Shown here piece by piece: positions 49,211 through 60,628 of a stretch of 64,000 bases of DNA. Location of the stretch: assembly GCA_036365145.1 (NCBI GenBank), contig JAEOAD010000005.1, forward strand, positions 4,563,501-4,627,500, in the 5' to 3' direction. Made by a program: the position numbers and the translations under genes. How positions within the stretch are numbered: the stretch's first letter is position 1; each line of letters begins with the position of its first letter. The notes beneath the pieces are model-generated. The model saw only the letters and a list, made by a program, of their open reading frames with translations, made no database searches and was not told where the DNA came from. The stretch comes from Orientallactaga sibirica (Eukaryota > Chordata > Mammalia > Rodentia > Dipodidae).

Positions 49211-49714
49211 ACAAAATGGCCCATGTTATAGAAAATTGCTTCTCCAAGTCAGAAAAGATTTTTTTTTCCAACCCCTTATAACAATTACCTAAGTGGTGAC
49301 ATTATTTTAAAAGATAGAGGTAACTTGAATTTATTTCACCTTTGCAAATGCATACTTGAGAACTTAGCAAGAAGAAATCACAGCATCACACATCAGACCA
49401 TCAAATCATACACAGCAAACGACCTTCCATTTTCCCTGGGCTCAGCCCTAATGTTGAAAAGGTTTTACTCTGTGAAACTTCCTGACCCAAACTTCCAGTG
49501 TTTGGTAAGCTTGATGCAAACAAAATCAACTTCCTGAAAACTGCAGAAGAGGCAAGACTCCAGGGTTCAAGGAGGAGCTTCGTGACCAGGTACACAGGGG
49601 AAGGAAGACAACACAGACAGCTACAAAGTGGCCACACACTCAAGACTAGCTTTTAAAACTTCTGGAGTGAAAACAGAACTTAGAGTGTTTCCAAAATGAA
49701 GCGTTTGAACTGGG

Positions 49715-50030
49715 AGGTAGAGCAACAGTGAAGAGGGCTTGTTGCTATAACAGGAGGGCCTGGGAAGGCCTGAGACCACTCCTGTTTGATCCCCCCAGGA
49801 CGCATGCAAACAGCTGGACATGGCCTCACGTGGCTGTAAAGCCAGTTCTCCGAGGGGCAGAGACTGGAGAATCGCTGGGGCTCCCTGACCAAGAGACACA
49901 GCTCCAGTGATAGAGAAGAGCACCCAAGAGTCTCCTCTAGTTGCTACATGCATTCATGCCCATGATGTGCACATCTGAACACACATGTTCGTAAAACACA
50001 GGCTACCACGCACACTACACACAAACACAC

Positions 50031-50035
<5 letters not shown>
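49715..50035 (+). mobile_element. Degraded B4-like SINE
   Basis: GAGGGGCAGAGACTGGAGAA and GATAGAGAAGAGCACCCAAG match the middle and tail of the other B4-like copies, and the CA repeat follows. Confidence 0.5.

Positions 50036-50062
<27 letters not shown>
50036..50062. repeat. (CA)n tract, UG repeats in the transcript
   Basis: A CA run ending 45 bp before the low end of the exon at 50,108-50,346, so the pre-mRNA has GU repeats shortly after the donor. Confidence 0.9.
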
Positions 50063-50107
50063 GTAAAGCCCAGTATCTCTGAGAGCGTGAAACATTTGAT
50101 TTCCTAC

Positions 50108-50346
50108 CTGTTCTGGAACTCCAAGAGTTCACTGTTGATTTTTTCAACATCCACTTCTGACCACAGGATATCTTGATAACTATTTACAGTTTCTATGACG
50201 TTGTTGTACAGGCTATATATTTTCTGTAGAAGATTTAGTTGTTTCTTTATTTCTAGAAGCTGAGGATAATGTGTAACTGGCAGACCAAAAAGCTCCTCTC
50301 CTCCCGTGTAGGTGACGTATTTACGATAGATATTATCAAATTGATT
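50108..50346 (-). CDS. DNAH5: DNAH5 exon (tail), window residues 510-589
   Basis: The exon (239 bp) starts [20 protein letters not shown], then [20 protein letters not shown], and ends ELLEFQN plus two bases of an arginine codon. [15 protein letters not shown] is a recognisable family pattern near the end of the tail. The donor GTAGGA is followed within about 45 bp by a tract that is UG-repeat RNA in the transcript. Confidence 0.93.
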
Positions 50347-50648
50347 CTGACAAAAACACAAGTGGAAACTCATCAGAGTTGTTTGCACGTAACCATTTAT
50401 GGGCAGTAAATTTCATGGAAATGAAAACAAAAGGCTGGCAAACAAGCAAGAATGTATAATCTCTGGGAACATATAAATAATGATATTAAACAAGTATAAT
50501 TCGTTGTCAGAAACCATGCCAAATCAAAAATATAAATATAAGTGTATACCATATCATACAATAGGATATTCCCTAAAAAGCAGCATTTGTACTCAAAACA
50601 CAGTAAAGTATTCATTGTTTAGGAAGTTACAAAAATTTAACAAGTTAC

Positions 50649-50711
50649 CTGGAACATGATAAGCCTATCACTGGCTTCCTGGGGCTTCAACCCGCTAGCC
50701 ATTGGACCATT
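50649..50711 (-). CDS. DNAH5: DNAH5 small exon (tail), window residues 489-509
   Basis: This 63-bp exon encodes exactly 21 residues: [20 protein letters not shown] followed by Q. It is phase 0 on both sides, so skipping it would keep the reading frame. The acceptor reads TTCAG and the donor GTAACT. It was found by asking what must join YDL to NQFDN. Confidence 0.9.
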
Positions 50712-51332
50712 CTGAAGCAAAGAATTAAACATAAAACACAATGAAGTGTTTGTCTACAAGTGTCATGGGCTCAAAATCTTGGACAATCAAAGTTATTTTT
50801 CATGCATGTCACAAACATGGATAGAAAGCTATTTTGTTTATAAAAAGGACTGAGTGGACTGTAAGGCCAAGGTAATGCTATAATTATCATAACAAGAAAT
50901 TCTTAAAATTTTAAATATCCATTATTCATTTCTTAGGTGATTCTAACAAAGAATGGGCAATGGCATTCTGAAGAAGTATGCACTTCTGGTTTTGAACAAA
51001 ATATGGCATTGTCTAACAGACTTTGTCACACTAATACTTATTTGAAAAATGAGTCATAATCCTGGCTTTCCAGGTAGGTTTTCCTGTGTCATGACACCTT
51101 AAATAAGTGGGCTCTTATATTTCCTCATCCATCAAACTCTGTGAAGTGAGAAGATGGACCCAACCGCCTACTTTCGTTGCTTTGTGGTTTGGGATGTCAC
51201 TAACTGTAAGCCCCATAGGTTCAAAATCTATCTCATACTGTACATATTTTCTTTCTGATATTAATCATGATTGGTTGGAAATATATAACATATTTCTATC
51301 TCAACGTTCTACACTAAAACTCATATATATCA
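50712..51332. other. Intron, no recognised element
   Basis: Unique AT-rich sequence upstream of the 63-bp exon. Confidence 0.45.
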
Positions 51333-51349
51333 TTAAAATATGGACACCA

Positions 51350-51501
51350 GGGCCTGGAGAGATGGCATAGTGGTTAAGTGCTCACTTGTGAAGTCTAAGG
51401 ACCCCAGTTCAAGGCTTGATTCCCTAGGACCCACGTAAACCAGATGCACAAGGTGGAGTTTGTTAGCAGTGGCTGGAGGCCCTGGAGTGCCCATTCTCTC
51501 C

Positions 51502-51549
<48 letters not shown>

Positions 51550-51605
51550 CTTTGTCTCTCTGCCTGTCACTCTCAAATAAATAAATAATAAACAAAAAAT
51601 AACAT
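51350..51605 (+). mobile_element. DIP-like SINE with 17-bp target duplication
   Basis: ttaaaatatggacacca lies at 51,333-51,349 and 51,606-51,622. Its pyrimidine tract has expanded into (TCTA)n at 51,501-51,550. Confidence 0.95.
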
Positions 51606-51934
51606 TTAAAATATGGACACCATACAAACAAGGGTCCACCCGCCTTGTCCACCTATGGTGTCTTTATCACAAAGGATAGTCCCTGTCAAGGGCTAAACAC
51701 TCCATCATTTGTGGAATTAAGGAATGCTATGAGAAGAAGGAATAGCATTTATATTCAAATAGCATATTCTACACAAACTTAGGAAGCTACTTGGTTATTT
51801 TTTTAACTTCACATAGTGTCTCAGGGTAGCCCAGACTAGAACTTGGAAAACTGTTAAACAACTTCAGCTACATTTGTGTATCCCATCATTTCCTTCCTAA
51901 AAACCCCACCACACAGAGAAAACCAGAGTCATAC

Positions 51935-52153
51935 CAAATCATAGTCCTGATAAAACTGGTGACAATCTTGGAGGAAGACCTCCACCGTGCTAATCAACTC
52001 TTTCCTGAAACCGGGCTGCAGAGAAACTAACTGGTTCTGAACTTCCCCGGCCCGGGTCAGCAGCTTCTCCCAAGCATAGCGCAGGGTATCAGCCTGGTCC
52101 AGCTCCTCTTTGGCCACCAGAAGTCCATATTTGTTAAGCAGAGCATAAGATTC
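51935..52153 (-). CDS. DNAH5: DNAH5 exon (tail), window residues 416-488
   Basis: The 219-bp exon, phase 0 at both ends, starts [20 protein letters not shown] and continues with [20 protein letters not shown] and ends HQFYQDYDL. The AWEKLL...AGEVQ...L pattern is conserved among heavy-chain tails. The acceptor is TGCAG and the donor GTATGA. Confidence 0.93.
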
Positions 52154-53050
52154 CTGCATACAAGAAGAAAAACTCAACTTCTGCCTATCAGATATATAAA
52201 TCCTCACATGTTCATATACTAAGGCCTGAAAATAGGTGGACCAGCAAGATGGAGACCTACCCTGAGGCTCTGGCTATTCCGCTTGCAAGCTGCAAGAACC
52301 TACATGAACAAGGGAGCCGCTCAGCTCCAAGCTCCTCATCTGTGAAATGAATATACTCTGGCCATTTCAGAGGATCTCTTTTAGCTAAAAACATCCTTTT
52401 AAATGCATTTTCTAAACTATAAAATATGACACAAATAAAAGATATTTTTACTCAGGCCGCCAAATTGAATCTGAATACTATAAAATTATACCAAGTAAAT
52501 GAAAAACATAAAAAATATTTTTAACTTAGAATAACAAAATAAGTCATGATTTTAACTCAGTCTCATTCCACTTGGTTGCTAAGAGTTTCCAACAGTTAAA
52601 CACAAGAGAGGGTTCTTTATGCAGAGCCTGGGGCAGCCCTTCATCCTCAAAATGAAAAATCTCTTGGCTAAAAAAGATGAGCAAAGTTTGGGGTTTTTTT
52701 CCTCTTACTTGTGGATCCTAGATTTCATATAGCTACTTAAAGTCATGCATGCATATATAACATGAAAGTGTCGAAGGGAACAAAAGGGACTAACAAGAGG
52801 GAGGGGTGAAAACAAAGGTCGGGAAGGTACAGGGGAGATACACTCAAAATTCTGTTTTCATAGAAATGATTTTTCCTGAATACCCCTCATCTGTCTGTTT
52901 TCCACCATTATTTTCCCCCATGGAGGCAGTCTGAGCTTTGATTCCTGATGGTGGAAGGGAAAGTTGATTCAGGTAACCATAGCCCAGTGCCTTCCTCCCT
53001 CTTCTATCCAGACATTGGAATTATGGCTTGATTGAAAGATAATGTTCTTG
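52154..53050. other. Intron, no recognised element
   Basis: No repeat of the families above or exon motif seen. Confidence 0.45.
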
Positions 53051-53056
53051 TATCTG

Positions 53057-53234
53057 GATTTTTTTATTCCTTATGAAGGGGCGGGAGAACAGGCACACCA
53101 GGCCCTCTAGCCACTGCAAATGAACTCCAGATGCATGCGCCACTCTGTGCATCTGGCCTATGTGGATTCTGGGGAGTTGAACCTAGGTCTTTATGCTTTG
53201 CAGGCAAGCGCCTTAACTGCTAAGCCAGCCCTTA
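53057..53234 (-). mobile_element. DIP-like SINE, tail degraded
   Basis: Minus-strand copy: CACCAGGCCCTCTAGCCACT through GCCTTAACTGCTAAGCCAGC. The purine tract and A-tail are nearly gone, which suggests age. Confidence 0.85.
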
Positions 53235-53369
53235 TAGCTGGTTATACTGGTAGTACATTTAAATGAGTAAATACAGTGACCCACTTCTGATTAAGAGTGT
53301 TTCATCTAAAAAATTATGGTATGGAATGAAACAAAACTGATGCAATAATGATCCAATTATAGGACCTTT

Positions 53370-53521
53370 GGGGGGGAGGGGTTTTGAGGTAGGGTTTCAC
53401 TCTAGTCCAAGATGGCCTGGAATTCACTATGTAGTCTCAGGGTGGCTTTGAACTCATGATGGTCCTCCTACCTCTGCCTCCCAGGTGCTGGGATTAAAGG
53501 CATGTGCCACGACAGCCAGCT
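53370..53521 (-). mobile_element. B1 SINE, antisense
   Basis: TTTTGAGGTAGGGTTTCACT through GGTGCTGGGATTAAAGGCAT is the complement of B1. It lies 225 bp past the donor of the exon at 53,746-53,981. Confidence 0.9.
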
Positions 53522-53745
53522 ATATAACTTATTTTTCCACAAAAACCCTCACTATAAGCCTGTCCATGGGGAGTTTAGACGGCATGTAAGAGATGAGAAC
53601 AAGCGGGTGGAAGGTTAGGGAATCAGCCCTCCTGCAGTCACCATTCTTCACTGGTCATTCTACACAGACCTGGTCAGTACTTCAGCTAATTACATCCCTC
53701 GTGTGGAAATATCTCTGTACTGAACGATGCCGCCCAGCTACCCAC

Positions 53746-53981
53746 CTCGACAGGTCCCACTTGGAAGTCAATGGAGATCTGCTGCTCCCTGATCTCGCGC
53801 AGGGCGGCCATTGCAATCCGAATGTCATCCAGGTCCTTAATTGGACGATTTAGTTTCTTATGGAATTCTTCAACAAGCGTGAAAATGCTTTCCATCTCAC
53901 TCTTGAATTTTTTGTTACAGTGGCGGCCAATGACCACCATCCAGGCTTGTGTCTCAGCAGACAAGGAAAACTTCAAGTCAG
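53746..53981 (-). CDS. DNAH5: DNAH5 exon (tail), window residues 337-415
   Basis: The 236-bp exon completes an alanine codon and reads [20 protein letters not shown], then a helix with [20 protein letters not shown] and [14 protein letters not shown]. The motif [13 protein letters not shown] followed by [11 protein letters not shown] is typical of axonemal dynein tails. It ends in phase 0 at GTGGGT. Confidence 0.93.
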
Positions 53982-54437
53982 CTGGAAAACCCCAACACCC
54001 ACAATTCAGCTTGAAAAAAACTGGTGTAAAGAGACACTAGTACTGTTCACTCCCTGTAAATGCTCACATAACAAAGACTTAATAAATACATTGAGTATAT
54101 ATATCAAAACACTCTCTCAGACTCAAGTGTTTATTTTGTTTTATTATTGTTGCTTATTAAGGAGAAGGCTAACTCTTAATTCCAAATACAACAGGCTTGT
54201 CTTCTTTCTCTAAATTAGCCTTAGTTTTCAAGGTTCAATAGCAAAGTGTTTAAGATAGGCCAGGATAAATAATTATGCAAAAGGAAATTAAAAACAAATC
54301 TACAAATTGGTCTTAAAGCTTGAGGCCCATAATAGGAAAGTCAATCTTCAAGAGAGTCGGAACTCTCCGGAATACTAACGCAGGGAAAGAGAGCAATAGT
54401 GTTGAATTTAGATGCTGTCTGAAAGACGGTGACCAAC

Positions 54438-54639
54438 CTGTGTACAGAGCTACGGAGCCCACACAGACATAGTCAGGCTCCGCGTTAATTTCCTGCTCCA
54501 ACTTTTGGAAATAAAGAATCTGAGACTCGAATTCAGCAAGCAAAGGGTTTTGCATAATAAATGTCATAATGGTTTCTTCTTTCTCCTTCTGCCAAATGTG
54601 ATTGTAGCGTTTGAAGCGATCCATGGATGTAAGAACTTC
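54438..54639 (-). CDS. DNAH5: DNAH5 exon (tail), window residues 270-337
   Basis: The exon (202 bp) starts [20 protein letters not shown] and includes [20 protein letters not shown] and [15 protein letters not shown]. It ends in phase 1 at a GTTGGT donor. The pattern of hydrophobic heptads fits the helical bundles of the dynein tail. It lies between SINE-bearing introns and is itself free of repeats. Confidence 0.92.
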
Positions 54640-54944
54640 CTGGAATGGAAAGCACAGATTTATGTACAGAAGGAAGCATCTGAAATGACACTGTGACACA
54701 AGTGAAGGTCAGTGCTTATGGCCACCATGGAGTGATTAACATGTTTAATTAATGAACTGTGATGAATCAGAAATGCCATAAAAATAGGCTACAAGCAATG
54801 GTGTGGACAGTAATTCAGGGCTAGTAACTGTGTCATGTTCCCATCCACAGCTTTAAAGGGAGAAGAAAGAACAGTTTCTATGAACTAGAAGAAGAGAGAG
54901 TTCTTGCAGGCCCTTATGGACAAGGCATTCTTTTTTAAAAGCAC

Positions 54945-55177
54945 ATTTTACTTATTTATTTATTATTTGTTTATTTATTTATTTATTTGAGTGAGAGAGA
55001 GAAAGAGGCATAGACAAAGAAAGAGGATGGGCACTCCAGGGCCTCCAGTCACTGCAAACAAACTCCAGATGCATGCATCACCTTGTGCATCAGGCTTATG
55101 TGGATACTGGGGATTTGAACCAAGGTCCTTTGGCTTTGCAGACAAGTGCCTTAGCTGTTAAAACCCTCTCCAGCCCT
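54945..55177 (-). mobile_element. DIP-like SINE
   Basis: Minus-strand copy with a long TTTA-rich tail on the left, a GAGA tract and a head complement ending CCCTCTCCAGCCC. Confidence 0.88.
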
Positions 55178-55498
55178 TTTTAATATACTTTTTTAATTTT
55201 TTTGTTTTTGACAAGACATTCTTGGTTAGAGCTGGACCTTAAGTCAAAAGGCACAGCTCAAGGTCATGCACTTGAGAAGCACACGGAAAAAAAAAAATGC
55301 CATATGTCAGTTTCTAATCCTCCTCAAATGCCTCCAAGAGTCTTCACTGGTTGACTCACTAGAACCCCAATAGGAAACTGGATGTGCTGCCTAGGAACAG
55401 TCAAGTGGAGAAGGACAGAGGTTGGATCTGGAAGGAGCAGGGCACAGGGAACACAGCTGGGATCAGGAAGTGTTACAGAGACACATAAAAATAAATCG

Positions 55499-55661
55499 GG
55501 CTGGAGAGATAGCTTAGTGGTTAAGGCACTTGCCTGCAAAGCCTAAGGCCCCATGTTTGACTTTCCAGATACCACATAAGCCAGATGCATAAAGGTGAGG
55601 CAAGCACTAGGTGGTGCAAGTGTTTGAAGTTTAATTTCAGTGGCTGAGGCCCTGGTGTGCC

Positions 55662-55724
<63 letters not shown>

Positions 55725-55755
55725 ATGATCTCTAAAAAATAATAAATCTTTAACA
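55499..55755 (+). mobile_element. DIP-like SINE with (CT)n expansion
   Basis: Head GGCTGGAGAGATAGCTTAGT, a modified middle (GGTGAGGCAAGCACTAGGTG) and a 57-bp CT run at 55,665-55,721 before the tail. Confidence 0.9.
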
Positions 55756-55759
55756 AAGC

Positions 55760-56720
55760 TGACGTCCTATCATAATCCTCTCTTCAATATCTTCCAATCT
55801 TGGCACAAAGTATCTTAAGCAAGAGTAATATTCATGGAGACCCTCTGCACTTCTTGTTATGTTCCCAGGCATTTTTAATGATGTGGGCCTTGTAGATCTT
55901 CTCCCATTATTTTTAAAACTGGCTGTTTTTGAGCTGTTGTGTAAATTCTTCCTAGGGCAAAGTTAAATACAGTACCTTCATATGTCAAGAAAGGCAAATT
56001 AAATAATAATAAATAATAAATGCATAAATCCAGTTCCCGGGGAAACACATTAAACTAAACTTAATAACATAGGCTGGGGAGGTTGTTAAGTGGTCAGAGA
56101 CACTTATATGTAAACTTGAGATTTCTTTTCATTGTACAGCAATGGTTTGCCTTTCAAACAAATGTAGTTCATACTAGCAAAACTGAGTAGCAACAGAAAA
56201 TATATGTGCAATGTTAACTTGACAGGCACTCAACGCTGAGAAATAGAGTAACATATATCATGATATAGTTTTTTAATAAAAAGTGATTACAGAATCTTAA
56301 ATCTTTTTGACTACAAGAGAAAATTTGCCTAAATAGAAAAGTGAAAACTGATGGAAAATGAAAGCAAGTGGGAAGAAATAAATAAACCTGAGTTTGCATC
56401 CATATCCAGTACAAATCTTTGTTGATAATACTATTATGTTATCCTCAGCTTTATTTGATTTCCATGTGACAATATACATGATTTTCATTTGATTCTATAT
56501 TTGAGTTTCTTGCCTACATACACATGAAAACTTGACTGCACACCTTACTCTATTGGACTCTTTGAAGGAGAACCATAATGTCAATCTGACTTGTGGGCCA
56601 TAACATGATAGATATTTTTAAATTTGTTTTTAAGTTATACTCATTTATATTAACAGAAGAAGTTAGACATTAAACAGATCACAGTATGAAACTTAATAAC
56701 ATCTCTTTCCATAGTTTCAA
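55760..56720. other. Intron, no recognised element
   Basis: AT-rich. A short stretch near 56,072-56,105 faintly resembles a SINE head, but too little remains to call. Confidence 0.4.
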
Positions 56721-56732
56721 GAACAGAGAATC

Positions 56733-56960
56733 TGGGCTGGAAAGATGGCTCAGTGGTTAAAGGAGCTTACTTGCAAAGCCTGTCAGCCTGGTTGAATTCC
56801 CCAGTACCCACATAAAGCCAGATACACAAAGGGGCGCATGACCTGGAGTTCATTGGCAGTGGCAGGAGGCCCTGGCATACCTATACTCACACTCTTTCTG
56901 TCTGCCTATTTCTCTCTGTCTCTAAAATAAATAAATAAAATTATGTTTGGTAATAATTTC
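56733..56960 (+). mobile_element. DIP-like SINE
   Basis: Head GGCTGGAAAGATGGCTCAGT, body and AAATAAATAAATAAAA tail. AACAGAGAATCT before and AATAGAGAATCT after differ at one base and may be the target duplication. Confidence 0.88.
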
Positions 56961-57127
56961 CAAAAATAGAGAATCTTCAATGAACAGATCTTTGCTGAAC
57001 AGACAAGATGTCTTTCTCCACTCACAGAAGGTGAGAGCAGGCTGCACTCAGGCCACGCCTACAATGGTCCAGCTCACCCAGGTGTGCGCTATGAAGCCAA
57101 GGGCTGGCTCAGAGCCTCCAGACTTAC

Positions 57128-57261
57128 CTTTTTGGTGGAGTTGATAATTGTGCTAAGCACAGAGACTAGTTTCACAATCTCTTTGTTGTCAGAAATATTC
57201 TTATAATAATTCTTGGTCTGCACAGGAATCGGTAAGTTGACAGAAGCTATCTCTAAAGTTT
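57128..57261 (-). CDS. DNAH5: DNAH5 exon (tail), window residues 225-269
   Basis: The 134-bp exon completes a split glutamate codon and reads [20 protein letters not shown], then [20 protein letters not shown] and NSTKK. The acceptor TTTTTTGTAG has a good pyrimidine tract on the minus strand and the donor is GTAAGT. It ends in phase 0. The sequence is tail helices with no catalytic motif. Confidence 0.92.
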
Positions 57262-57785
57262 CTACAAAAAAGAATAGAAAAAAAACCACAAAATTTTATG
57301 CCAGCAGCACCTGGAGCAGGTTATTAAAAGATACAGAGATTTCTTTAGTGATAACAATGCTAAAAATGTTCTCCTTTATAAAAGCAGTGAAAATGGGGAA
57401 ATTGACAGTCTCAACTTTTTCAGGACTCTGGAAATTAATGCAAGTTTCTAACCATCCCAAAACTGTTAATTCAAGAAGAAATGCTGTCTCCTTTGTCATT
57501 CTCTGCAATCCAATACAACTCTCTGAACATGCTTGATTTTTGTGAAAGTTGAAATAGAATATACAATAATATTATTGTGCAATTTCAATCAGTTTTGTTG
57601 ACTATCTTACCGTGTGTCCACCTGCACATTTACACATCATGTGATTTCCATTGATAATGATTAACTTCTATAATTTTGATTATTTTATGATGTGATATAA
57701 TTCAATACGTTCACAAGTTAAATAGCATTCAATATTTTCATCTCCTGGCACCTATGAAATGACTGCATTAGAAAAGAACACTTAC
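57262..57785. other. Short intron, no recognised element
   Basis: About 520 bp between two tail exons. No repeat was seen. Confidence 0.6.
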
Positions 57786-57873
57786 CTTGAAGGTCACTTT
57801 CTCCCACGTCTGCGTCAGAATCGCTGTCTCCGTTACTCTGCAAGGCAGTCGTTTTTCTTTCGTGCATCTTTTT
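57786..57873 (-). CDS. DNAH5: DNAH5 exon (acidic tail insert), window residues 196-225
   Basis: This short 88-bp exon reads KKMHERKTTALQSNGDSDSD and then ADVGESDLQ, ending in phase 1 at GTAAGT. The run of serines next to aspartate and glutamate resembles casein-kinase-2-type phosphorylation sites; that use is inference. It is too short to stand out as an open frame and was recovered from the splice sites and the phase of its neighbours. Confidence 0.85.
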
Positions 57874-57961
57874 CTACAACGTAAAAGAATACTTCTCAGC
57901 TTCATCCCACCTACAATAGCAGCTACTTCCACGTGAAACTGTTTCTTCCTCTTATACCAAC

Positions 57962-58152
57962 CTTGGACAGTAGCTCACTGCTCCACTGTCTGACCCCCTT
58001 GGGGACGCTGATGATGCACTCCACTGCTTTGTTCAGTGCCTGCTGCATGTCTTCCAGAGCAGGGCTCATCACAATGTTGGGGATGGCCAGAGTGACGTTG
58101 GCCCGGAAAATGGGCAGAGTGTTCTCTTTCATCTTAGACACACTGTTACTGT
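57962..58152 (-). CDS. DNAH5: DNAH5 exon (tail), window residues 132-195
   Basis: The 191-bp exon completes the split aspartate codon, then reads [20 protein letters not shown] and continues through [20 protein letters not shown] to [20 protein letters not shown]. These are among the most DNAH5-like tail stretches in the window. The acceptor is CTCAG, the donor is GTTGGT, and the exon ends in phase 0. Confidence 0.92.
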
Positions 58153-58256
58153 CTGAGTTAACACAACACAGGTGTGAATCACTATTTTTAATTCAAAATG
58201 AAAGTTTGAGTTTAAAAAGATTACAGCAAAAAAAAAAAGGTTAAAAGTTAAGGCAC

Positions 58257-58442
58257 TAGCAATGCCGTCACAAGACCCTCATAATAGGAGAAAAAGATGA
58301 TGACATCAAATTAAAAGAGAGACCAATGGAGAGAGGGAGGGGATATGATGGAGAGTGGAGTTCTGAAGGAGAATGGGGGGAGGGAAATATCATGATTTAT
58401 TTTCTGTAAGTATAGAAGCTGTCAATAAAAAATAAATTTTTT
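58257..58442 (+). mobile_element. Very short 5'-truncated L1 with 13-bp target duplication
   Basis: 186 bp containing GATGATGACATCAAATTAAA and GAGGGAGGGGATATGATGGA with an AATAAA-rich tail. aaagttaaggcac lies at 58,244-58,256 and 58,443-58,455. It is about 90 bp upstream of the acceptor of the exon at 57,962-58,152. Confidence 0.93.
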
Positions 58443-58455
58443 AAAGTTAAGGCAC

Positions 58456-59109
58456 CTAGAATAACACGTAATAGATACATAATCAGGCAAATATTTGTGA
58501 GTGAGTGAACACACGAATGAGCTACGTGAAGATCTGGCTTTGCTCAGTGTAGCAGGAGTTCACTGGAGCTGGAGTCATTCGGTTTTCACTTTGATTCGCT
58601 AGTACACCCTCCATAAGGGACCCTGCTGTGCAGATTCAGGCCTAAGTATAAAGTCTCAGATAACATGATAAAGATATTAGTGTGCAAATAACAGGTACCA
58701 ACAAATTACTTAAATGCAGAGTGAATAAGCAAACAATGAAAAACAAGAATAAGTGAGAGTTATAACAAGTAAAGATTTTGGATTTTCAAATAAAACATAT
58801 CCCTTTTCTGTGCTAGTGCATATTCTCCAAATTTGGAGCAGCTGAAAACTGGATAAAACATCTGTAACTCACTGTTCATATTGATGAGCTTTTACAGTTG
58901 GGTACAGATATAGGAAGAAGTATATAAATGCATATGTATGAGTAGATATAAGTATAAGTATATAAATATATATGCATAAGTATATACGTATAAGTATATA
59001 TGTATATATATTTGTGTGTACCACAGATAACTTGCATGAAAATAACTGTAAATAAATAGTTATTAAATCACTGTATTTAACATATGAGCTAACATTTGAC
59101 ATTAAAAAT
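58456..59109. other. Intron, no recognised element
   Basis: Contains a TATA/GTATA-rich stretch at about 58,915-59,015 but no gene or named repeat. Confidence 0.45.
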
Positions 59110-59119
59110 CCTGTATCTA

Positions 59120-59314
59120 GGGCTGGAGAGATGGCTTAGCGGTTAAGGCGCCTGCCTGTTAAGCCTAAGAACACCCGTTCGATTCTCCAGGTCCCACATT
59201 TAGTCAGCCATAAAAAATGACACAAGGGTGCAATGCCGACTTGCCCACAAGGGGGCGCACACATCTGGATTTCGTTCACAGCGGCTGAGAGGCGACTGGT
59301 GCGCCCATTCTCTG

Positions 59315-59378
<64 letters not shown>

Positions 59379-59392
59379 ATTAAAAAAAAAAA
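59120..59392 (+). mobile_element. DIP-like SINE, long-insert form, 10-bp target duplication
   Basis: Best-preserved long copy: head GGCTGGAGAGATGGCTTAGC, extra segment CACAAGGGTGCAATGCCGAC, two TC tracts and an A-run. CCTGTATCTA lies at 59,110-59,119 and 59,393-59,402. Confidence 0.94.
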
Positions 59393-59464
59393 CCTGTATC
59401 TAAGAAAAGGATTATCTTATATCGTGAAGCTAAACAAAACCTTGAAATCCATACACTAGAGTCT

Positions 59465-59810
59465 AAGATGATTAATTTGGTAAAGTGCATGCTGCACAAG
59501 CATGAAGATATGAGTGTGAATTTCCAGCACCCAGGCAAAAGCCACCACACAACATGTGTGCCTAGACCAGCACTGGGAGGTGGAGAGAGAAAGATCCCCA
59601 GGGCTTTCTGGATGTCTAGTCTAGACAAATTAGTGAGCTCCAGAGAAAGATCCTGTCTCAAATAATAATGCAGAAAGAGACTGGGGAAGGCATTCAGCAC
59701 CTACCTCTGGCCTGCACACATGCACATATACATTCCCAAAAGATGTGCATGCATCAACATACATACACACATACACATGCATGCCATATACATACACATA
59801 CCCAGGCAAC
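59465..59810 (+). mobile_element. Degraded B4-like SINE
   Basis: tRNA-like head remnant, CACTGGGAGGTGGAGAGAGA, GAGAAAGATCCTGTCTCAAA (B1-like) and the CTCTGGCCTGCACACATGCA tail with CA/TA repeats. Confidence 0.6.
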
Positions 59811-60520
59811 AAAATTATGCCACCAAACAAATTCTTTCAGTAATCCCACCTTTATTTGTCTATTTTAATCAAATATACTTTCCTTTAGACACCAATATTC
59901 AAAATAAGCAAGATTTTATCATCCTACTATTTTTCAACCTTAGTGAATTACTACTTGCTCTTGTGTGCTATCTTTTTAATTGAAAGTTAACCTCACAATG
60001 CTCCTACATCTCACCAGGTATTGAAGCACTCCTGGGAAATGCAACAACTATTTCTCAATTGTGCCAAGGAGAAGATGGGAGCATTTGAAATGACAAGGTC
60101 AGGTAAAGTGTCATCAAAAAAATAGTAAAATAAATTCTGCATTGTACAGTGTTTCATTAATCTTTTTCCACCTATAAGGCTGATTAATAACAACTTAATG
60201 ATGGACAATATTTCATATATCTTCTTTTTAAAGTATCATTTCTTTCCTGAATCACAGTAATTAATTTTAGATGTGTTTGTCTTATTACAAGAAAATTAAA
60301 AGTGATGTTGATTTTGATGTTTTTAATAAGATTTCAGCAACCTTAGGCAAATCAACTTCTCCATTCCTTGGTTGTCTCAGGTTTAGTCTGTGATGGTACG
60401 ATCTATATCACAGAATGACAGCAATGACAGAATTTCATGTTTAATCTTGCACGAAAGTGTCAATAAATGATGGTGGGTTTATTAATTATCTAAATTTAAC
60501 TGTAATGCATGCATACACAC

Positions 60521-60628
60521 AGAAAGAAGGAAGGAAGGAAGGAAGGAAGGAAGGAAGGAAGGAAGGAAGGAAGGAAGGAAGGAAGGAAGGAAGGAAGGAA
60601 GGAAAGAAGGAAGGAAGGAAGGGAGGAA
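60521..60628. repeat. (GGAA)n microsatellite
   Basis: About 105 bp of GGAA with few interruptions, ending 92 bp before the low end of the exon at 60,721-60,954. Confidence 0.97.
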
